Shown here piece after piece: positions 8,453 through 17,101 of a stretch of 51,059 nucleotides of DNA. This DNA comes from JAQVWU01 sp964628455. Lineage in GTDB: Bacteria > Bacillota > Clostridia > Oscillospirales > CAG-272. The stretch covers positions 1 through 51,059 of the forward strand of contig CAZVPD010000006.1 in assembly GCA_964628455.1 (NCBI GenBank), in the 5' to 3' direction. The notes beneath the pieces are model-generated. The model did no database searches, was not told where the DNA came from, and worked only from the letters and a program-made list of their open reading frames with translations. How positions within the stretch are numbered: the first letter of the stretch is position 1; each line of letters starts with the position of its first letter. A program made the translations under genes and the position numbers.

Positions 8453-9196
8453 ATGATCTGCCGGTATTGTGGAAAACAAACGCCCGACGACAGCGCTTTT
8501 TGTGAAATATGCGGCGGCGATCTGCGGCAGAATGCATCGTTACCGCAGACGCCGGCCGATGGGAAAGACGTGCCGGAACGGAAAAAGCCGAAAAAAAGCC
8601 TGAAGGTTTTCTTGATTCTGTCGCTTGTCCTGCTTGGGGGAGCGGGAATCTATTTTGCCGCGTCCTATCTGTTTACTCCCGAAATCATACTGACGGGCGG
8701 CGGTGAATATGATCTTTATAAAGAATTTGTCGATAATTCCGGAGAGAATGACTACACCCTCATAAACGAATACAGTGATGATTCCGATTACGGCGGAGAG
8801 ACCGAGATCCCTCTTGCGGATATCACGGGTAAATGGTATGTGCTTCTTCGCACCTTTATTGACGGTAGCGATGAATTCTCGGCCGAAGCCGAATATATGG
8901 CGGTCCTCGAAGCAAAAGACGCTTTTGATATAAAGTTTACCTGTACACTGTATGACGGCTATAACGCGGACGGTTCGGAATTCAAGCCCGGCAAATGGCA
9001 TCTCCGTCCCGCTTCGGGTTCCTTTTATCAGAATGTTCTCGCGTTTTATTTTCCCGGAAAAGGGCTGGAACTTGTCTATATGCCCAACAGGCTGATGTAT
9101 GGCGAATCCGGACGTTTTATCGACGTGGCATATGACGAAAAATCCCTGTTCGGGAAAACAACGTTATATCAGATGATCATCGTGAAATTGCCTTAA
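8453..9196 (+). CDS. zinc-ribbon single-pass membrane protein
   Basis: A 247-residue protein of unknown role. The N-terminus is a short zinc ribbon with ligands C3, C6, C17 and C20 (C-R-Y-C and C-E-I-C). A Lys/Pro-rich linker follows, then one transmembrane helix (about residues 46-69) and an extracytoplasmic domain of about 180 residues with no family I recognise. The segment I-T-G-K-W-Y-V-L-L-R-T-F resembles the start of a lipocalin-like or similar beta-barrel strand, but this is a weak impression. With the ribbon at the N-terminus, the topology places it in the cytoplasm. It lies 12 bp before a second, much larger zinc-ribbon membrane gene, so the two are probably made together. Confidence 0.7.
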   Translation: MICRYCGKQTPDDSAFCEICGGDLRQNASLPQTPADGKDVPERKKPKKSLKVFLILSLVLLGGAGIYFAASYLFTPEIILTGGGEYDLYKEFVDNSGENDYTLINEYSDDSDYGGETEIPLADITGKWYVLLRTFIDGSDEFSAEAEYMAVLEAKDAFDIKFTCTLYDGYNADGSEFKPGKWHLRPASGSFYQNVLAFYFPGKGLELVYMPNRLMYGESGRFIDVAYDEKSLFGKTTLYQMIIVKLP

Positions 9197-9208
9197 AAGG
9201 AGCCTTTT

Positions 9209-12016
9209 ATGTCTGAAATATGTAAAGCGTGCGGAGCGAAGATGCAAGCGGGTTCAACCACATGCGAATATTGCGGTACTGCCGTATCAAAAAAATCAAA
9301 CCGGTTCTGCAGAAAATGCGGAACGCCATACAGCGAAGGCGCTCTGTTCTGCAGGAGGTGCGGAACGGTTACCGGAGCGAATACAGCCGGTATCGCCGCG
9401 GAACCTCGTCCGCCGGCACATCGTCCTGTTCCGGCGGCCGTGCGTACCGCTGCAGCCGGCGCTTCCGCCGTGCGCCGCAGGTCTCCGGCCGCGGCTGTCA
9501 TAGCAGCCGTTCTGGCTTTTGCGGTACTGGCCGGCGCGGTCACCGCCGGCGTCAGCCGATGCTCCGGGGAACGAACGAACGGCGGTGCCGGGCTGACAAA
9601 CATCGGATTTTCCGAAAAGGAGCTTTCGGCAAGGGGAATCGAAGCGTCCGTGTCGCCGGACAGTCCCGTCGCGGAAGCGGCGGGGGTGACGCTGGATTTC
9701 GGCGCTTATAATTTATACGGGGAAAGCACGCTCGAGGTAAAAAAACTGCCTCAGAAGACCGACAGCCGCACCGGGGTGACGGTGAACGCCTACGACTTCT
9801 CCCTTTCGGACGACGCGTCGGGGGAAACGGTATCGGAATTCCCGACACTTGTCGACATAACGCTTCCCTGTACCGCTTCGCCGGACGAATTCGCGTTTGT
9901 GCAGTATTACGACGAAGAAACAAAAGAATGGCAGGTCGTCGACAGTACGCGCGACGTTGAAAACGGCACAATTACGTTTCAGACAACGCATTTTTCGATT
10001 TACGGTGAAAGCAAAATGGTACTCGGAACACAATACAGCATGGGCCCGGCCGGTGAAACGATTCTTCCGTCGCAGTCATTCGCGTATATCGGCGGTTATG
10101 ACGGACCGCTGACCGAGGTATACTTTGTTTCGGCCGACCTGGATAAACTCATGGAAGAAATCGATTTCGATACGATGATCGAAATCCTGAAGTCATGCAA
10201 AGTGTATCCGCACGATATGGCGACGGCTTTGATGGGACTCGGCAACGACGCCGCAAACATACTTGACCTGAAGGCGACAAACAAGCTGATCAATACGATG
10301 CTCCGCGCCGAGTCGGGGCTTGAAAAATGGGCTGTGAGCATAAGGCTTGTCGGGGCTGCCCTTGTTTTTGCCAAAGTCGCTTATCAGCTTTATCTGGGAG
10401 GGGAAGTCGAAACAGTAGCATACATCAATGCGGTGAATATAACAGAAGCTCTTCTGACAATAGCCGGCGTCGCGCTGGGTTCGGAAGCGCTGCTTATGAT
10501 GGCTACGGCGGTTTTCATCGGCAATACCGTTTACTCGCTGGCAACACTCGAAATGACGACCATACAGGAACAGGGGTATATCAATTTCAATGACGGCCTC
10601 GGCGCGGTTTTCTATGCGGAATCCATGAATGTAGAACCTCGGGAAACGGTTTCCCTTTCGCAGGCTTATTATATGCCTTCGGGACCGATAACACTGGACC
10701 GCGGGGGCAAGGGCTTTGCCCGCGCCCTGGATGCGATCTATGTGCATTGCATGGAGAAGCCGGCGGACCTTCAGAAAGCTGTGGAAAAGCTGATTGACGG
10801 TTATGTGAACTGTTTCTGGGACAGCCCGACCCTGACCGATGCGGACCGCGTGCGTTATGCTTATTACAAAGAAAAATACAACGAGAACAATCCGCCGCAG
10901 TGGGTTCCGCCGTCCGCAGAAGCGATACAAAATTACAAAGACAAATTCCGTGAAAAGCTGATGAGCGACATCAAGCCTCTTATGAAAGAATTTGCGGAAC
11001 GTGTTCTGCATGATCTGAAGCTGAAACTCCGGGATACCATCGAAAAGGAATATGTTCCGTTTCTGAACACGGTCGTAACGATTCAGGCGGAGGTCAAAAA
11101 AGGAACCCCTTCGGAAAAAACCTTTGACAAAACAATTTATGCCGAAGATTATTACATGAGGTTTGCACCGCAGCAGTGTCCTTATTGGATATCGGCAGAA
11201 GAATATATGGCCGACTATAATCCCCGTGCGAGGACAGATTCCAACGAAATATATAAAAGTACCGTGTATAATTTCATACAGATAGGCGATCCGGCCGAAA
11301 TCGAGCTGATAAACCAGGTTACATCAAGTTCCGATAACGATGATTTTTTTGCGGAAATAGACTGGACGGGATTTCCGACAGGTAAAATCAGTATAAGCGA
11401 CAATCAGATCACGGTCGGAAGCATGACTCTTTATGACGGTCCGGACCTTGAGGGGTATGAGAAGGCAATCAGCAAAGTTCTGCAAAGCAAAGGGAAAATC
11501 ATCCCCGTTTATTTGGAAAATAATGTTATTAAAATTCAGGCGGACGGAAAAGTTTCCGACAACAGGACTCCGTCATCAGGTCAGGATTACTATACAACGG
11601 AAAACGAGAGCTACGGCGTAAGCAGCCTGTTGATCGAAGGGGGGCTGCTGCCCGGCGATACATGTACAATTTCGGCGGCGGTGAATACGGGGTATCGGTC
11701 CGTAAGGATGGAAGCATACGCCGGAGATTATTATGATGTGGAAGAATTTTGGATCAGTGAAATAAACAGCAGCTGCGTTGTTGCAGGCACAGGGACGGTA
11801 AGTTACAGATCGACATACGACGACGAACTCGGAAATATAAAACTGATGGTCCTCACATTTGATGCCGTCGGAGTCAGCGGATCTGCAAACAGCAGATCAA
11901 TATCCGAAACCATATCAAATACCAATCCCGCAAACAACCGTTCCGAAATTATAAGCGACACAACCACCCCGATCGACGAGAACACTTCTTTTACGTTGTC
12001 TTTTATAATCGAATAA
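9209..12016 (+). CDS. large double-zinc-ribbon membrane protein with ZU5-like segment
   Basis: A 935-residue protein of unknown function. Two zinc ribbons occupy the first 51 residues (C5/C8/C19/C22 and C34/C37/C48/C51). An Ala/Pro-rich linker and one transmembrane helix (about 95-117) follow. The outer part starts with a beta-rich stretch ending in W-Q-V-V-D-S and T-T-H-F-S-I-Y-G, reminiscent of ZU5-like domains. A second hydrophobic region (about 370-440) then follows and could be a membrane-embedded or buried helical hairpin. The C-terminal 300 residues look beta-rich and secreted. The ribosome binding site AAAGGAG lies nine bases upstream. It is probably co-transcribed with the preceding zinc-ribbon gene and ends before a stem-loop at 12077-12114. 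Confidence 0.7.
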   Translation: MSEICKACGAKMQAGSTTCEYCGTAVSKKSNRFCRKCGTPYSEGALFCRRCGTVTGANTAGIAAEPRPPAHRPVPAAVRTAAAGASAVRRRSPAAAVIAAVLAFAVLAGAVTAGVSRCSGERTNGGAGLTNIGFSEKELSARGIEASVSPDSPVAEAAGVTLDFGAYNLYGESTLEVKKLPQKTDSRTGVTVNAYDFSLSDDASGETVSEFPTLVDITLPCTASPDEFAFVQYYDEETKEWQVVDSTRDVENGTITFQTTHFSIYGESKMVLGTQYSMGPAGETILPSQSFAYIGGYDGPLTEVYFVSADLDKLMEEIDFDTMIEILKSCKVYPHDMATALMGLGNDAANILDLKATNKLINTMLRAESGLEKWAVSIRLVGAALVFAKVAYQLYLGGEVETVAYINAVNITEALLTIAGVALGSEALLMMATAVFIGNTVYSLATLEMTTIQEQGYINFNDGLGAVFYAESMNVEPRETVSLSQAYYMPSGPITLDRGGKGFARALDAIYVHCMEKPADLQKAVEKLIDGYVNCFWDSPTLTDADRVRYAYYKEKYNENNPPQWVPPSAEAIQNYKDKFREKLMSDIKPLMKEFAERVLHDLKLKLRDTIEKEYVPFLNTVVTIQAEVKKGTPSEKTFDKTIYAEDYYMRFAPQQCPYWISAEEYMADYNPRARTDSNEIYKSTVYNFIQIGDPAEIELINQVTSSSDNDDFFAEIDWTGFPTGKISISDNQITVGSMTLYDGPDLEGYEKAISKVLQSKGKIIPVYLENNVIKIQADGKVSDNRTPSSGQDYYTTENESYGVSSLLIEGGLLPGDTCTISAAVNTGYRSVRMEAYAGDYYDVEEFWISEINSSCVVAGTGTVSYRSTYDDELGNIKLMVLTFDAVGVSGSANSRSISETISNTNPANNRSEIISDTTTPIDENTSFTLSFIIE

Positions 12017-12076
12017 ATTTGTTTATGATCTTTCCGCCGTCGGATGACAATTCGGACGGCACATGGGACCAGCGGG

Positions 12077-12114
12077 ACAAACATCACAGATTCGCCCTGT
12101 TCTGTGATGTTTGT
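12077..12114 (+). terminator. 14-bp perfect stem-loop, probable terminator
   Basis: ACAAACATCACAGA (12077-12090) pairs perfectly with TCTGTGATGTTTGT (12101-12114) around a 10-nt loop. The T-tail is poor, so it may instead stabilise the 3' end of the mRNA. Confidence 0.5.
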
Positions 12115-12234
12115 TCGTTATCGATTGCTTCCCGGCATTAATAACAAAGACGTCATTCAATATTTCATTTGACATTGTTATACCTTTCCGACGGCCGTAT
12201 CCTGTTTCTTCATGAAACTTTTACGCATCGACAG

Positions 12235-12263
12235 TCGACAGGATGGATATGATGTGATAAAAT
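12235..12263 (+). promoter_or_regulatory. promoter of the FAD dehydrogenase gene
   Basis: TCGACA (12235-12240) and TAAAAT (12258-12263) have a 17-bp spacer and an extended TGA. The region from 12115 to 12234 shows nothing recognisable. The -35 is part of TCGACAGG (12235-12242), which has an inverted copy CCTGTCGA at 12296-12303. Confidence 0.5.
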
Positions 12264-12369
12264 GGGCTGAATATCGCGGACAAGAAGTGATGTTACCTGT
12301 CGATTGACGTTATAAGACACTTGATTTTAAATGCTTTCATGTGGTTTGAAAAAACATCCGGGAGAAATA

Positions 12370-13962
12370 ATGATCAGAATAACCGGCCTGGCAATTCCTC
12401 TTGCCTATGATATGAAACTTCTGGAGGAAACAGCGGCAAAAAAACTCGGTATAGAACCCGGCCGCATTGAACAGATCCATATAGCGAAACGTTCCGTAAA
12501 CTCCCGCAACAGACAGGACATATTTTTCGATATGACCGTTACCGTGTGTGTTAAAGGGGATGAAACCGAAGTCATACGGAACCGCAGGGATAAAAGCATT
12601 ACCAAAGAGACGCCTCTGGTTTATATATTACCCGAAAGCACAAAGCCGAAACGGCGTCCGGTGGTGGCGGGCTGCGGTCCTGCGGGCCTGTTCGCCGCGC
12701 TGATTCTGGCGCAGACCGGCGCGATGCCGATCTTGATCGAACGCGGGTGCGATATCGACTGCCGAAGGCAGAGCGTTAAAAAATTCAGGGAAACCGGTCT
12801 TCTTGATATCAACAGCAATGTGCAGTTCGGAGAAGGCGGCGCAGGTGCTTTCTCCGACGGCAAATTAAAAGTGGGATTGACTGATGCCTATAAATATAAA
12901 GTCCTCGGCGAGTTTACGGAAGCGGGAGCGCCGTCCGAGATCATGTATCTCGGTAAACCGCATATCGGTACGGACCGGCTGCATGATGTTGTAAAAAACA
13001 TCAGAAAGAAAATCATCAGCCTCGGGGGCGAGGTCCGGTTCAATACAACCTTAACGGATATTTTACGCAGGGACGGACAGGTGACCGGCATCGGATTTAC
13101 GGAAAAAGGAATTTACGACGAACTCGATACGGACAATGTGGTTCTTGCGATCGGGCACAGCGCCCGCGACACATTCGAATGGCTGCAAGGCAGCGGTATC
13201 GTTATGGAGCAGAAACCTTTTGCGATAGGCGTCCGCATCGAACACACGCAGGAGATGATCAATAAAATTAAATACGGCACGTTTACAGGTCATCCCGCAC
13301 TCGGAGCGGCGGATTACCGGATGGTCGTGCATCTTGCTGACGGCAGAAACGTATATACCTTCTGCATGTGCCCCGGTGGGACGGTCGTTGCAGCCGCATC
13401 CGAGGAAAACGGCGTGGTAACAAACGGAATGAGCGAATACAGGCGCGATGGAAGAAACTCCAACAGCGCGCTCTTTGTCACTTTAGATAAAGAGGATTTT
13501 AAAAGCGGTCATCCGCTTGCGGGTGTGATGTTTCAGCGCCGCATAGAAGCGGCTGCGTTTAAAGCCGGCGGGGGCGGATACAGGGCGCCCGTTCAGCGTC
13601 TTGAGGATTTTCTTTGCGGACGGGATACGACGTCTTTCGGCGATGTGCTGCCGACGTATCTTCCCGGTACGGGATTTGCCCGCATGGACTCGTATATGCC
13701 GGATACTGTCGACGCATCGCTCAGGCAGGCGATACGGGAAATGGGTGAATGGATGCCCGGCTTCGCATATCCGGACGCGCTGCTCACAGGGGCCGAAACA
13801 CGCAGCTCTTCTCCCGTCTGTATCGTGAGGGATGACGATTATGAAGCTGTCGGATTAAAAGGATTATATCCCTGCGGAGAAGGGGCCGGATATGCCGGAG
13901 GAATCCTTTCGGCAGCCGTGGACGGCATTAAATGCGCCGAACATATATTAGGCAGATCATAA
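12370..13962 (+). CDS. NAD(P)/FAD-dependent oxidoreductase (COG2509-like)
   Basis: A 530-residue flavoprotein of the group annotated as uncharacterised FAD-dependent dehydrogenases. After an N-terminal domain of about 90 residues comes the FAD-binding Rossmann motif G-C-G-P-A-G-L-F-A-A followed by the ribose-binding acid in I-L-I-E-R-G. The G-A-G-A-F-S-D-G-K-L segment and the C-terminal P-C-G-E-G-A-G-Y-A-G-G-I that closes the FAD site are both typical. No membrane segments or signal peptide are seen, so it is cytosolic. Start at 12370 is set by GGGAG five bases upstream; an earlier in-frame ATG at 12331 has no such site. A YwbE-like gene follows 21 bp later and is probably in the same transcript. 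The substrate is unknown for this family. Confidence 0.85.
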   Translation: MIRITGLAIPLAYDMKLLEETAAKKLGIEPGRIEQIHIAKRSVNSRNRQDIFFDMTVTVCVKGDETEVIRNRRDKSITKETPLVYILPESTKPKRRPVVAGCGPAGLFAALILAQTGAMPILIERGCDIDCRRQSVKKFRETGLLDINSNVQFGEGGAGAFSDGKLKVGLTDAYKYKVLGEFTEAGAPSEIMYLGKPHIGTDRLHDVVKNIRKKIISLGGEVRFNTTLTDILRRDGQVTGIGFTEKGIYDELDTDNVVLAIGHSARDTFEWLQGSGIVMEQKPFAIGVRIEHTQEMINKIKYGTFTGHPALGAADYRMVVHLADGRNVYTFCMCPGGTVVAAASEENGVVTNGMSEYRRDGRNSNSALFVTLDKEDFKSGHPLAGVMFQRRIEAAAFKAGGGGYRAPVQRLEDFLCGRDTTSFGDVLPTYLPGTGFARMDSYMPDTVDASLRQAIREMGEWMPGFAYPDALLTGAETRSSSPVCIVRDDDYEAVGLKGLYPCGEGAGYAGGILSAAVDGIKCAEHILGRS

Positions 13963-13983
13963 CTTACGGAAAGCGGGAAACAA

Positions 13984-14184
13984 ATGAACGGACAAAACAG
14001 GGACGATATAGAAATCGGCGACGAGGTCGATATCATATTAAAAAAAGACCAGCCTTCGGGCAAGCTGACCAGGGGCCATGTAAAGCGTATTCTTACCAAC
14101 AGTAAATTTCACCCGCACGGAATCAAGGTCATGCTGACCGAACAGGATATGACAGGCCGGGTTCAAAATATCGTTCATAAATAA
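13984..14184 (+). CDS. YwbE family protein (DUF2196)
   Basis: A complete 66-residue protein that matches the YwbE family over its whole length: M-N-G-Q-N-R at the start, V-D-I-I-L-K-K-D-Q, then G-K-L-T-R-G, L-T-N-S and H-P-H-G-I-K-V. The pattern suggests a small SH3- or KOW-like beta barrel, possibly RNA-binding, but the family's role is not established. It sits directly behind the FAD dehydrogenase gene with AAGCGGGA as ribosome binding site. Confidence 0.85.
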   Translation: MNGQNRDDIEIGDEVDIILKKDQPSGKLTRGHVKRILTNSKFHPHGIKVMLTEQDMTGRVQNIVHK

Positions 14185-14299
14185 ATCATTGATTTACAGG
14201 GGATCATAAATTTTTATGGATATAAAGCCATGCGCGGGCCGGTTCTTATAACAAAATATTGAATTTAACGCCGCAGCCTGAAAATCTGCGGCGTACCTG

Positions 14300-14328
14300 T
14301 TGACAAATACAGACTATTGTGATAGTAT
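14300..14328 (+). promoter_or_regulatory. promoter of the BlaI/M56 operon
   Basis: A perfect TTGACA (14300-14305) and TAGTAT (14323-14328) with 17-bp spacing and extended TGA. The -10 is buried within the tandem operator dyads. Confidence 0.75.
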
Positions 14329-14346
14329 AGACTACAGATATAGTCT
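14311..14346. promoter_or_regulatory. tandem BlaI-type operators
   Basis: Two dyads lie 18 bp apart, centre to centre. The second, AGACTACAGATATAGTCT (14329-14346), has AGACTA/TAGTCT arms and resembles the GACTACA-n-ATGTAGTC pattern I associate with BlaI/MecI-family repressors. The first (14311-14328) has ACTAT/ATAGT arms and covers the spacer and -10 box. Binding would block RNA polymerase, giving autoregulation of the operon. Confidence 0.65.
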
Positions 14347-14360
14347 GCGGAGGATGAAAG

Positions 14361-14731
14361 ATGGATGTTAAATTATACGACAGCGAACTGAAACTGATGG
14401 AAATGATATGGCAGAATGAGCCGGTAAGCGCAAAGCAGTTGAGCATCCTGGCAGAAAAGACTGTCGGCTGGAACAAAAACACCACGTATACGGTCATTAA
14501 GAAGCTGATCGAAAAAAATGCGGTCCTGAGGACCGAACCGAATTTTATCTGCACCTCGCTTTATAAAAAAGAGGACGTCAGAAAATCCGAAACAAACTCG
14601 CTGATATCAAAGCTTTTTAACNNNNNNNNNNTAACGGTTCAAAGAAAGCTTTCTTTTCGGCCTTGCTTGAAGATGAGTCGCTTACCGGAGAAGAACTTGA
14701 CGAACTGAGACAGATGATAGAGAAGCGGTGA
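14361..14731 (+). CDS. BlaI/MecI/CopY family transcriptional repressor (contains assembly gap)
   Basis: A winged-helix repressor released by proteolysis in the classical BlaR1/BlaI scheme. The N-terminal 87 residues show the family pattern: E-L-K-L-M-E-M-I-W, then W-N-K-N-T-T-Y-T-V-I-K-K-L as the recognition helix, then the wing. Ten Ns (14622-14631) interrupt the gene. The sequence after the gap, read in the right frame, gives N-G-S-K-K-A-F-F-S-A-L-L ... E-E-L-D-E-L-R-Q-M-I-E-K-R and a TGA at 14729, a typical dimerisation tail. The contig ends overlap by TAAC; merging them yields an intact 118-residue protein, the usual family size. Ribosome binding site GGAGG precedes the ATG. The next gene starts five bases after the stop. 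Confidence 0.85.
14622..14631. other. assembly gap (10 N)
   Basis: The four bases before the Ns (TAAC, 14618-14621) equal the four bases after them (14632-14635). Collapsing the overlap restores the repressor frame, so the true gap length is probably zero. Confidence 0.8.
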
Positions 14732-14735
14732 TCGC

Positions 14736-15647
14736 ATGCTTGCGGAAATATTTTACTGGCTGCTGAATATGAGTATGATCGGAACCGCCGCCGGTTTTAT
14801 TGTGCTTTTTTTCGGCAGAATAAAAAGGATACCCCGCTTTATGATAAAAATGCTGTGGATCATACCTTTTATCCGTTTCTGGATCCCGTTCGGGTTCGGA
14901 AGCAGGTACAGCCTTATGAATCTGCTCGGTAAAATCACCGCGGGTAAAGCGGTTGCCTACGGAGTCCTGCCCGAACTGACCATGATGAACAGCATCCTGG
15001 CGGCGGAAAGCTATGACCCGATCGTATATAAATCGGCGGCGCTCCGGAATATTTTCTCGGCTGCTTCCGGTGTCTGGTGCGTGATCTTTGCCGCCGCCCT
15101 GATCGCAGCGATGTTTTTATACCGTGTGACAAAATCGGAAATCAAAGACGCGGAGCATTACCGGGACGATATTTATTTTTCTCATAAAATCACATCGCCC
15201 GCGGTATACGGGATCATCAGGCCTGAAATTATTCTGCCGTATAATATTGCGGAAAAGGATATGGATTATATACTTTTGCATGAAAGGTTGCATATCGGCA
15301 GGAGGGACAACTTTTGGCGGACAGCCGCCGTTATAACCGCCTGCCTTCACTGGTTCAATCCGTTTGTCTGGTTTTTCTTAAAGCACTTTCTATCCGATAT
15401 GGAGATGGCATGCGATGCCGAAGTGCTGAAAATCTGCGGCAATGAGAAAAAAAAGGAATATGCTTCCGCTCTCTTAAACTGCGAACAGAACAGAACGATG
15501 TTCGCTTCCGCTTTCGGGGGATCAAAAATAAGGATCAGGATCGAAAATATTTTATCCTATAAAAAACTGACCTTCTTTTCGGGGTGTTGGCTTGCGGTCC
15601 TTGTGATGGCGGTTGCGGCTGCGCTTCTTACCAACGCGCCGGTATAA
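14736..15647 (+). CDS. M56 (BlaR1/MecR1-like) membrane metallopeptidase
   Basis: A 303-residue zinc protease of the family that cleaves BlaI-type repressors. Four transmembrane helices are visible (about 2-26, 36-53, 110-130 and 280-300). The zinc site H182-E-R-L-H186 and the downstream E223-x-x-C-D motif lie in the cytoplasmic loop between helices three and four, as in BlaR1. The protein stops right after the last helix, so it lacks the extracellular penicillin-binding sensor domain of true BlaR1. A signal must therefore come from another protein; the two following genes are candidates. The gene starts five bases after the repressor stop codon and belongs to the same operon. Confidence 0.85.
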   Translation: MLAEIFYWLLNMSMIGTAAGFIVLFFGRIKRIPRFMIKMLWIIPFIRFWIPFGFGSRYSLMNLLGKITAGKAVAYGVLPELTMMNSILAAESYDPIVYKSAALRNIFSAASGVWCVIFAAALIAAMFLYRVTKSEIKDAEHYRDDIYFSHKITSPAVYGIIRPEIILPYNIAEKDMDYILLHERLHIGRRDNFWRTAAVITACLHWFNPFVWFFLKHFLSDMEMACDAEVLKICGNEKKKEYASALLNCEQNRTMFASAFGGSKIRIRIENILSYKKLTFFSGCWLAVLVMAVAAALLTNAPV

Positions 15648-15652
15648 ACGAT

Positions 15653-16027
15653 ATGAAAAAACACGCTTTTATTCTGATGTTTATAACATTTATTTTTCTT
15701 TTCGCCTGCGGTAAAACAGAAAAAACAAATCCGGTTGACGTCGCCGTATATTACGGCGTAAGCAGCTATGCGCTGTTCAGTTCCGATGAAAGCATTGTCA
15801 GTGAACTTGCGGATTTTTATGACACGCTTGAAGTTACGGAAACAGATGAAAAACTTGATTTGTTTACCGCCTATCTTGTCAGTTTTAAAGATAAAAAGTT
15901 TTGGGTTGACAAAAACGGTGTGATCTGGCTTGACGGCGAGACAAAATGTTACAGGAAGGTTTCCGGATCCCTCGATTATGACAGGATAGATGAAATATAT
16001 AAGGGGAGCAAACACAGTGAAAAGTAA
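15653..16027 (+). CDS. small lipoprotein of the BlaI/M56 operon
   Basis: A 124-residue protein with no family I recognise. A signal peptide rich in Phe and Ile ends in the lipobox L-F-A-C (Cys19), so the mature form of about 106 residues should be anchored on the outer face of the membrane. The mature part is small, charged and has no cysteines besides the anchor except one near the C-terminus. The ATG at 15653 lies six bases after the M56 stop, and the last 11 bases overlap the next gene, so it is certainly part of the operon. I infer that it may act as a sensor or ligand-binding partner for the sensor-less M56 protease. Confidence 0.7.
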   Translation: MKKHAFILMFITFIFLFACGKTEKTNPVDVAVYYGVSSYALFSSDESIVSELADFYDTLEVTETDEKLDLFTAYLVSFKDKKFWVDKNGVIWLDGETKCYRKVSGSLDYDRIDEIYKGSKHSEK

Positions 16028-16970
16028 ATATAGAATTTTTTACAGAACATCGCTTATATTTTTGCTTGTTGTTTCGGCATATCCGATTTATACGGGCATT
16101 AAAACTTTTATGTTATATATACAAAAGGGCGGAATCGAGGCTGCGGATTATCCGAAATACATCATTCCGTATGCGCCGGTCTGCATCGCGGTTGTTTTGG
16201 CTGCGGCTCTGTTTCCGCTGTTCTATAAACTGTTAAAAAAATATTCATTGCCTGTCGTATCGCTGCTGGGCGTGGTAACATTCCTCGCTACGGAAACCGG
16301 CTTTGAACAAATGAAGGTCATTGAGGGTTATAAACAGCTGCCGCTGGACGCCTGGCAATACAGCCTGTGCGTCGCGACTCCCGAAGTGCTGAAGGCTGTC
16401 GGCGAACCCGTTTATGCGGAAAATAATCCGGCTTATAAATTTCATTTCTACATAATCGCAATATTAATCATACTTTCTGTAATCAGCCTGATCTACGGCT
16501 TTACAAAGATGATCAAAGAGTCGGACAGGTCAAAAATAAGGTTTCTGATTGCGCAGGCGATATGCGCAGGCATCTTTATCGGACTTTGCGTTTTGGCCTG
16601 TTTTACCGCTTTTTACAGAAACGGAACTTTAGACGTTTCGGCACGGTCGGCGGTCCTGATGAGTTCGTTTTTTATCGTTTTCGGGGTGACCTCCGGCGTG
16701 TATCACGGAACCATCCTGTATAAAAAAAGAAGATTATTATCGGTAATAATTCCGGCGGTTGTTTCAATGATGACAACGGTTGTTATGTATATCGGCGAAC
16801 TGGTCCTGACCGGCGGAAAATTATTCAGGTTCGGAAACGGCTTTTTATTTGATCCGTTCGGAAACACGCCGTTTGCTCCGTTTGATTTTCTTGTCGTTTT
16901 TATCTCCGGTCTTATTACGGGGATCCTGTTCGTTTTTATAAACAGACAGGATGAAAAAGCAGGCATTTAA
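16017..16970 (+). CDS. eight-helix integral membrane protein
   Basis: A 317-residue protein starting with GTG, preceded by the ribosome binding site AAGGGGAG eight bases upstream; the longer ATG frame at 15990 has no such site. About eight hydrophobic helices are spread over the whole length, with short loops and no large soluble domain. No transporter or enzyme motif is recognisable. It overlaps the preceding lipoprotein gene by 11 bp, which suggests translational coupling, and it closes the BlaI/M56 operon. It might be the output of the system or the target the system protects. The promoter of perR begins 25 bp after its stop codon. Confidence 0.65.
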   Translation: MKSKYRIFYRTSLIFLLVVSAYPIYTGIKTFMLYIQKGGIEAADYPKYIIPYAPVCIAVVLAAALFPLFYKLLKKYSLPVVSLLGVVTFLATETGFEQMKVIEGYKQLPLDAWQYSLCVATPEVLKAVGEPVYAENNPAYKFHFYIIAILIILSVISLIYGFTKMIKESDRSKIRFLIAQAICAGIFIGLCVLACFTAFYRNGTLDVSARSAVLMSSFFIVFGVTSGVYHGTILYKKRRLLSVIIPAVVSMMTTVVMYIGELVLTGGKLFRFGNGFLFDPFGNTPFAPFDFLVVFISGLITGILFVFINRQDEKAGI

Positions 16971-16994
16971 CTGCGGAATTTTTTTGTTTTTCTG

Positions 16995-17023
16995 TTGACA
17001 AACCGAACGATCCGTGATATAAT
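16995..17023 (+). promoter_or_regulatory. promoter of perR
   Basis: A perfect TTGACA (16995-17000) and a perfect TATAAT (17018-17023) with 17-bp spacing and an extended TGA. Confidence 0.85.
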
Positions 17024-17033
17024 GGTTATAATA

Positions 17034-17048
17034 TAATAATCATTATAA
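17034..17048. promoter_or_regulatory. PerR box
   Basis: TAATAATCATTATAA matches the PerR operator consensus TTATAATTATTATAA at 13 of 15 positions. It lies just after the expected transcription start, where a bound repressor would block initiation or escape. Confidence 0.75.
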
Positions 17049-17101
17049 ATTAATAAATATTGCAAACAAATAATTATTCTTATTTTTACGGGAAGGCGAA
17101 A

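Noticed and set aside
9552..10033. Arg/Pro-rich open frames antisense to the large zinc-ribbon gene.
   Set aside because: Low-complexity composition is typical of antisense frames in GC-rich coding sequence.
14736..15647. Possible beta-lactam resistance sensor BlaR1.
   Set aside because: The penicillin-binding sensor domain is absent and no beta-lactamase gene is near; only the M56 protease part is present.
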